Source: Solimonas soli DSM 21787 (lineage in GTDB: Bacteria > Pseudomonadota > Gammaproteobacteria > Nevskiales > Nevskiaceae). From it: DNA of 64,000 nucleotides. The stretch is taken from the NCBI RefSeq assembly GCF_000474945.1, contig NZ_AXDW01000004.1:248001-312000 (forward strand), given 5' to 3'. Shown here piece after piece: positions 60,017 through 64,000 of this stretch. The translations under genes were made by a program, and so were the position numbers. Below the pieces are notes generated by a model. That model was not told the origin of the DNA, searched no databases, and saw nothing but the letters and a program-made list of their open reading frames with translations. Positions within the stretch are counted from its first letter, which is position 1, and each line of letters begins with the position of its first letter.

Positions 60017-61474
60017 TCATTCCGCCGCCGCCCGCGCGGCGGCTCCGGCGTGCGCGCGTCGTGTGACGGCACGGCGCCGGCGCGGGCCCGCGGCACCGGC
60101 GCCGGCATGGCTGACCAGCTCCTGCAGCTCGGCCGCGAAGGCGTCGAGCAGCAGGCGCGGCGAACGCATCACGGCGATGTCGCTGGAGATGCCGATGCTG
60201 GTATGGCCGGCGTAGCTGAGCAGGCTGATGCCGATGCCGATGCCGCCGCTCTGCGGCGGCCAGAAGACGATGTTGCGGATGTGCGCGCCGGCGAAGCGCA
60301 GCGCGTGCTCCGGGCCGGGCAGGTTGGAAACGACGGCGCTGGCCTGGCGGCCGATGCGGCCGACCAGCGCGCGCTCGACGCGGCCCGGCAGTTCGCCGGC
60401 GATGGCCAGGCCGACGAACACGGCGTGCGCCTGCCGCGAATCCTTGAGCCGCCGCATGCGGTCGGCGACGGCTTCGAGCCGTTCGTGCGCATCGGCGAGC
60501 CCGATCGGCAGATCGACGAGGCCGAGGCCGAAGCGATTGCTCAGCGAGGCGTCGGACGATTTGCGCAGATTGATCGGCACGGCGATGCGCAGCTCCTGAT
60601 CGGGCTTCGGCGTCACGCCGTCGTGGCGCTGCATGTAGTGCGAGAAGGCGCCGCTCAGCGCGGCGAGCATGATGTCGTTGTGCTTGCAGCCATAGGCGTG
60701 CGCGGCGTCCTTGATGGCGGCCACGCTCGGCAGGTCGTGACTCCAGGCGACCGCGCGGCGGCCCGACAGGCTGCTGCCGAAGGCCGTCGGCTGCTGCCGG
60801 CTGCTGCCGAGCAGGGCGACCAGCGCGGCGGTGTCGCGTCCGAGTTGCAGCGACTGCCGGACCAGTCCGAGCGGCTCCTCGCTGCCGCGCGCGATGAATT
60901 TCCCGAGGCGGCTCAGCGACGCGTCGAGCGCTTCCAGGCGCCCGATCCAGCGGGCGAGCGGGCCGCGCCGCGGCAGCTCGGCGGGCACGCCCGGCAGCGC
61001 GGCGCCGTCGTGCAGGCCGAGCAGCAGCTGCATCAGGCCGATGCCGCCGCCCATCGCATGGTGCGCGCGGAACAGCGCCGTGACGCGGCGCGGCGTGGTG
61101 CTCAGCAGGCTGACGTGCCACAGCGGCCGCGTGCGGTCGAGATGACGGCGCATTTCGGCGGCGACCGCGTCGGCCAGCGCATGTTCCTCGACCTTGCGCA
61201 CGCTGATGTGGTCGAGCGGGTCGACGCGCAGCGCCCGCTGCCAGGCCGAGGGCTTGCGCGCGTGGTCCGGGCATTGCGCGAAGCGCGGGTGGCGCAGCAG
61301 GCGCTCGAACATCTCGCGGCGCAGGGCATCGACATCGTCGACGCCGTCGAGCTCGAGGATGGCGCAGATCACCATCGGCGAGCGGTCGGTATCCATTTCC
61401 AGCCAGGCGCGGTCGACGGACGGAATCGGTTCGTTGTCGGCGACGCGCGGCGCGGCGGCGGTTTCGGTGTTCAT
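60017..61474 (-). CDS. Wax ester synthase/diacylglycerol acyltransferase (WS/DGAT)-like protein
   Basis: A 485-residue acyltransferase. N-terminal DRAWLEMDTDRSPM, RPLWHVSLL and the active-site region RAHHAMGGGIG, then AVPINLRKSSD and the C-terminal VVSNLPGPEHAL are all family marks. The catalytic motif H-H-x3-D-G reads H138-H139-A-M-G-G-G: both histidines are kept but the Asp is Gly143. Members join fatty alcohols or diacylglycerol to acyl-CoA to store wax esters or triacylglycerol. The tail after residue 455 is Arg/Ala-rich. GGAGACCC precedes the ATG. An FNR-like box lies 74 bases upstream. Confidence 0.86.
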   Translation of the reverse strand: MNTETAAAPRVADNEPIPSVDRAWLEMDTDRSPMVICAILELDGVDDVDALRREMFERLLRHPRFAQCPDHARKPSAWQRALRVDPLDHISVRKVEEHALADAVAAEMRRHLDRTRPLWHVSLLSTTPRRVTALFRAHHAMGGGIGLMQLLLGLHDGAALPGVPAELPRRGPLARWIGRLEALDASLSRLGKFIARGSEEPLGLVRQSLQLGRDTAALVALLGSSRQQPTAFGSSLSGRRAVAWSHDLPSVAAIKDAAHAYGCKHNDIMLAALSGAFSHYMQRHDGVTPKPDQELRIAVPINLRKSSDASLSNRFGLGLVDLPIGLADAHERLEAVADRMRRLKDSRQAHAVFVGLAIAGELPGRVERALVGRIGRQASAVVSNLPGPEHALRFAGAHIRNIVFWPPQSGGIGIGISLLSYAGHTSIGISSDIAVMRSPRLLLDAFAAELQELVSHAGAGAAGPRRRRAVTRRAHAGAAARAAAE

Positions 61475-61547
61475 GGGTCTCCGGTGCGCGCGGTGGGTCT
61501 GTGGCGCGGCATTGATGCAAGCCTGCGCAGCCGCCGCCGCCCGTGCA

Positions 61548-61561
61548 TTGACGATGATCAA
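61548..61561 (-). promoter_or_regulatory. FNR/Anr-like box upstream of WS/DGAT
   Basis: Read on the plus strand, TTGAC-GATG-ATCAA, 10 of 10 allowing A/G variants. It ends 73 bases before the WS/DGAT start. Confidence 0.75.
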
Positions 61562-61619
61562 GGCCGGCCGCGCGCCGCGCGCGCGGCGGCCGAGGCGCGG
61601 CCCTTGCCGCGGCGCCGGA

Positions 61620-61633
61620 TTGACGGCGATCAA
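61620..61633 (+). promoter_or_regulatory. FNR/Anr-like box upstream of flavodoxin copy 2
   Basis: TTGAC-GGCG-ATCAA. It ends 68 bases before the GTG start and lies 58 bp from the divergent WS/DGAT box. Confidence 0.75.
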
Positions 61634-61701
61634 TGCGTGCCGCGCCGGTCGGCGGCAGGCTCGGCCACAGTCCGCCGGACCGGCGATCGACGGCAGCGCA
61701 T

Positions 61702-62205
61702 GTGAAACAGAATCTGGTCGTCTACTACTCGCACAGCGGTTGCTCGCGGCAGGTGGCCGAGCGCCTCGCCGCCGGGCTCGACGCCGATCTCGAGGAGATC
61801 GTGGAACTGCATCGCCGCCGCGGTCCGCTCGGCATGGCGCGCTGCGTCATCGACGCCTGGCTCGGCCGCGAGCCGGGCATCGTTTCGCCGATGCACTCGC
61901 CGCATGCCTACGAGCGCGTGATCGTCGGCGGCCCGGTATGGGCCAACCATATCGCCAGCCCGGTGCGCAGCTACCTGTCGGAGACGATGGAGGAGCTGCC
62001 GCGCGTCGCCTTCTTCTGCTGCTGCGGACGCGACGGCGCCCACGCGCTCGGCGACATGGCGAGCCTCAGCGACTGCACGCCGGAGGCGACGCTGATGATG
62101 CTCGACCGCGAGATCCAGGCCGGCGATTTCGCCAAGCTCGATGACTTCGTGGCACGCCTGCGCAAGACCGGCGCGACGGCCGCTTCAGTGGAGCGCGCAG
62201 CGTAG
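61702..62205 (+). CDS. Flavodoxin-family protein (copy 2)
   Basis: A 167-residue protein with VVYYSHSGCSRQVAERL as FMN loop and VIVGGPVWANHIASPVRSYL, closely similar to the protein at 53783 but without its basic tail. The start is GTG at 61702; an overlapping ATG two bases earlier runs straight into a stop. Its 3' end overlaps the convergent P-type ATPase gene by 21 bases. Own FNR-like box. Two inducible flavodoxins fit a need for low-potential electron carriers at low oxygen. Confidence 0.85.
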   Translation: MKQNLVVYYSHSGCSRQVAERLAAGLDADLEEIVELHRRRGPLGMARCVIDAWLGREPGIVSPMHSPHAYERVIVGGPVWANHIASPVRSYLSETMEELPRVAFFCCCGRDGAHALGDMASLSDCTPEATLMMLDREIQAGDFAKLDDFVARLRKTGATAASVERAA

Positions 62206-64000
62206 GCGCGGCGCGCGCGGCGCGATGCCGCGCTTCGCCAGGTCGAGCAACAGGAGCAGGGTGAGGCTGGCGGCGAGAACCGTCGCCAGCGCCGCCGGCG
62301 GCAGCGTGCCGAGGCCGAGCAGCCGGCGCAGCGGCGCGATCAGCTGGCTCAGCGTCAGCATCAGCAGGGCGAGCGCGAGCACCCACCACAGCGTGCGATT
62401 GCGCGGCCGACCCATGCCGCGCAGGCCGGCGGCGAACGAGCGGTTGACGAAGATCAGCACGACATTGCCGAGCAGCAGGCCGGTGAAGGCGAGCGTGCGC
62501 TGCGCCTGCGCGTCGGCGCCGAGCCCGGCGGCGTGCAGGTAGAGCGCGCTCACCATGGCCAGCGAGGCGAAGCCCTGCAGCGCCGCCCAGGCCAGCATGC
62601 GGTTGGGCAGCAGCGCTTCGCCCGCCGCGCGCGGCGGGCGGCGCATGAGGTCCGGCTCCGCGGCTTCCGCTTCGAAGGCGATCGAGCACACCGGATCGAT
62701 CAGCAGTTCGAGCAGGACGATGTGCACCGGCGTCAGGATCAGCGGCCAGCCGAGCAGCAGCGGCAGCAGCGACAGTCCGGCCACCGGGATGTGCACGGCG
62801 ACGATATAGACGAGCGCCTTGCGCAGGTTGTCGTTGATGCGCCGGCCCTGGCGCAGCGCCGCGACCAGCGAGCTGAAGTCGTCGTCGAGCAGCACCAGCG
62901 CGGCCGCTTCGCGCGCCACGTCGCTGCCGCGGCCGCCCATGGCGACGCCGATGTGCGCGGCCCGCAGCGACGGCGCGTCGTTGACGCCGTCGCCGGTCAT
63001 CGCCACGACTTCGCCGTCGCGCTTCAGCGCCTCGACGATGCGCAGCTTCAGCTGCGGCGGGATGCGCGCGCACACGGCGGCGCCGCGCAGGCGCATGCGC
63101 ATGGCGTCGTCGTCGAGGGCCGCGAGCTCGGTGCCGAGCAGCGGCGCGGCGTCGGTCGCCAGCCCTGCCTGGCGGGCGATGGCACTCGCGGTCAGGGGAT
63201 GATCGCCGGTGACCATCACCACGCGCACGCCGGCGGCGCGGCATTCGGCGATCGACGCGACGACGCCGGGACGCAGCGGATCGGCGAAGCCGATGAGGCC
63301 GCGGTAGCGCAGCGGCGCGGCGTCGAGCGTGGCCGGCGGCGCGCGATCGGCCGGCCAGTCGCCGTCGGCGAGTGCCAGCACGCGGATGCCGCGCGCGGCC
63401 AGGTCGGCGACGCCGGCGCGCAGCGCGGCGAGCGCCGTCGCGTCGAGACCGCACAGCGCGGCGATGGTTTCCGGCGCGCCTTTCGCGGCGAAGCGCAGCG
63501 CCTGACGCCCGGCGTCGCGCCACAGCAGCGCGTAGGCCGGCAGGTCGGCGCGAAAGCCGTATTCACGGGCGATGCGCGTGACGTCCGGTGGCATCAGGCC
63601 GGCGCCGCGCGCCGCGTCGAGCAGCGCGCGATCCATCGGATCGACCGCCTCCGGCTTGCTGGCGTGCTGCGCGAGCGTCAGCATCGCCAGCCGTTCGGGC
63701 GACGCCGCATCGTCGATGCCGCCGGCCGCGCGACCGGGCGCGGCGAGGGCGACGAGCCGCATGCGGTTGCAGGTCAGCGTGCCGGTCTTGTCGGTGCACA
63801 GCACGGTGGTCGCGCCGAGCGCTTCGATCGCGCTTGCCCGTCGCGTCAGCACCTTGAGCTGCGCGAGACGCCGCGCGCCCAGTGTCTGGAACACACTGAG
63901 CACCAGCGGAAACTCCTCCGGCAGCATCGCCATGGCCAGCGCGATGCCGGCCAGCAGACCGGCCAGCCAGCCGTCGCGCCACAGGCCATGAATGAGCACA
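62185..64000 (-). CDS. Cation-transporting P-type ATPase (N-terminal part beyond the window)
   Basis: The C-terminal 600 or so residues of a P-type ATPase whose start lies to the right of the window. Visible: membrane motif AMLPEEFPLVLSVF, phosphorylation site CTDKTGTLTCN, the nucleotide domain, hinge MTGDGVNDAPSLRAAH and six C-terminal helices with LLELLIDPVCSIAFEAEAAE. PEEFP in helix 4 and the DPVCSIAFE segment occur in a subgroup of uncharacterised cation pumps related to Ca2+/Mg2+ types. The ion is not predictable here. It differs clearly from the MgtA-like pump at 32662. Overlaps the end of the flavodoxin gene by 21 bases. Confidence 0.88.
   Translation of the reverse strand, partial: VLIHGLWRDGWLAGLLAGIALAMAMLPEEFPLVLSVFQTLGARRLAQLKVLTRRASAIEALGATTVLCTDKTGTLTCNRMRLVALAAPGRAAGGIDDAASPERLAMLTLAQHASKPEAVDPMDRALLDAARGAGLMPPDVTRIAREYGFRADLPAYALLWRDAGRQALRFAAKGAPETIAALCGLDATALAALRAGVADLAARGIRVLALADGDWPADRAPPATLDAAPLRYRGLIGFADPLRPGVVASIAECRAAGVRVVMVTGDHPLTASAIARQAGLATDAAPLLGTELAALDDDAMRMRLRGAAVCARIPPQLKLRIVEALKRDGEVVAMTGDGVNDAPSLRAAHIGVAMGGRGSDVAREAAALVLLDDDFSSLVAALRQGRRINDNLRKALVYIVAVHIPVAGLSLLPLLLGWPLILTPVHIVLLELLIDPVCSIAFEAEAAEPDLMRRPPRAAGEALLPNRMLAWAALQGFASLAMVSALYLHAAGLGADAQAQRTLAFTGLLLGNVVLIFVNRSFAAGLRGMGRPRNRTLWWVLALALLMLTLSQLIAPLRRLLGLGTLPPAALATVLAASLTLLLLLDLAKRGIAPRAPRLRCALH

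Overview
The window is a high-GC (roughly two-thirds G+C), densely coded chromosomal stretch of a Gram-negative bacterium. Lipoproteins, DsbB, MATE and RND-like adaptor proteins indicate a double membrane. The block gacA-uvrC-pgsA-tRNA(Gly)-tRNA(Cys)-tRNA(Leu) is a classical gammaproteobacterial arrangement. Together with a class I fumarase, isocitrate lyase and a wax-ester-synthase-like acyltransferase, it suggests a gammaproteobacterium, possibly of the Nevskiales/Xanthomonadales side; the lineage call is inference. I saw no prophage, transposase or CRISPR array.

Region 1 (1-9.5 kb) is housekeeping and envelope: a sigma-54-type AAA+ protein cut by the left edge, a di-haem peroxidase lipoprotein, a phosphoesterase lipoprotein, class I fumarase, dsbB-rraA, a secreted esterase and a MATE exporter. 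Region 2 (9.6-17.4 kb) is a compact lipid/polyketide-type cluster of two convergent, translationally coupled operons. One holds a DarA-like flavodoxin-fold protein, a DarB-like ketosynthase III, a small unknown protein and a BtrH-type acyltransferase. The other holds an ABC exporter, an acyl carrier protein, a ketosynthase and a ketosynthase-like partner without its nucleophile. Region 3 (17.5-26.6 kb) holds isocitrate lyase, the gacA-uvrC-pgsA-tRNA block, a SWIB protein with a histone-H1-like tail and an AI-2E-family transporter.

Region 4 (26.7-64 kb) is a stress/dormancy island. It encodes phosphofructokinase, PEP synthase and glycogen synthase, a zinc-ribbon/TraR/Mg-type P-ATPase/nitroreductase operon, an HlyD-RbbA-YhhJ exporter, a divergent GroEL without GroES, a phosphoribosyltransferase and host-attachment-like protein, BON, CBS-BON, ChaB and Usp proteins, an SDR, flavodoxins, an orphan cellulase, two kinase plus REC-GGDEF pairs, a WS/DGAT acyltransferase and a second P-type ATPase that runs off the right edge.

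The strongest non-coding signal is a 14-bp palindrome close to TTGAC-N4-GTCAA, the FNR/Anr/FixK-type box. It occurs at least twelve times between 26.7 and 61.7 kb, usually 50-85 bp before a start codon, and I saw none upstream of genes in the first 26 kb. This points to one CRP/FNR-family regulator (not in the window) switching on carbon-reserve metabolism, protein and envelope protection, and transport when oxygen falls. One apparent frameshift separates the HPt domain from the large hybrid kinase at about 58.44 kb.
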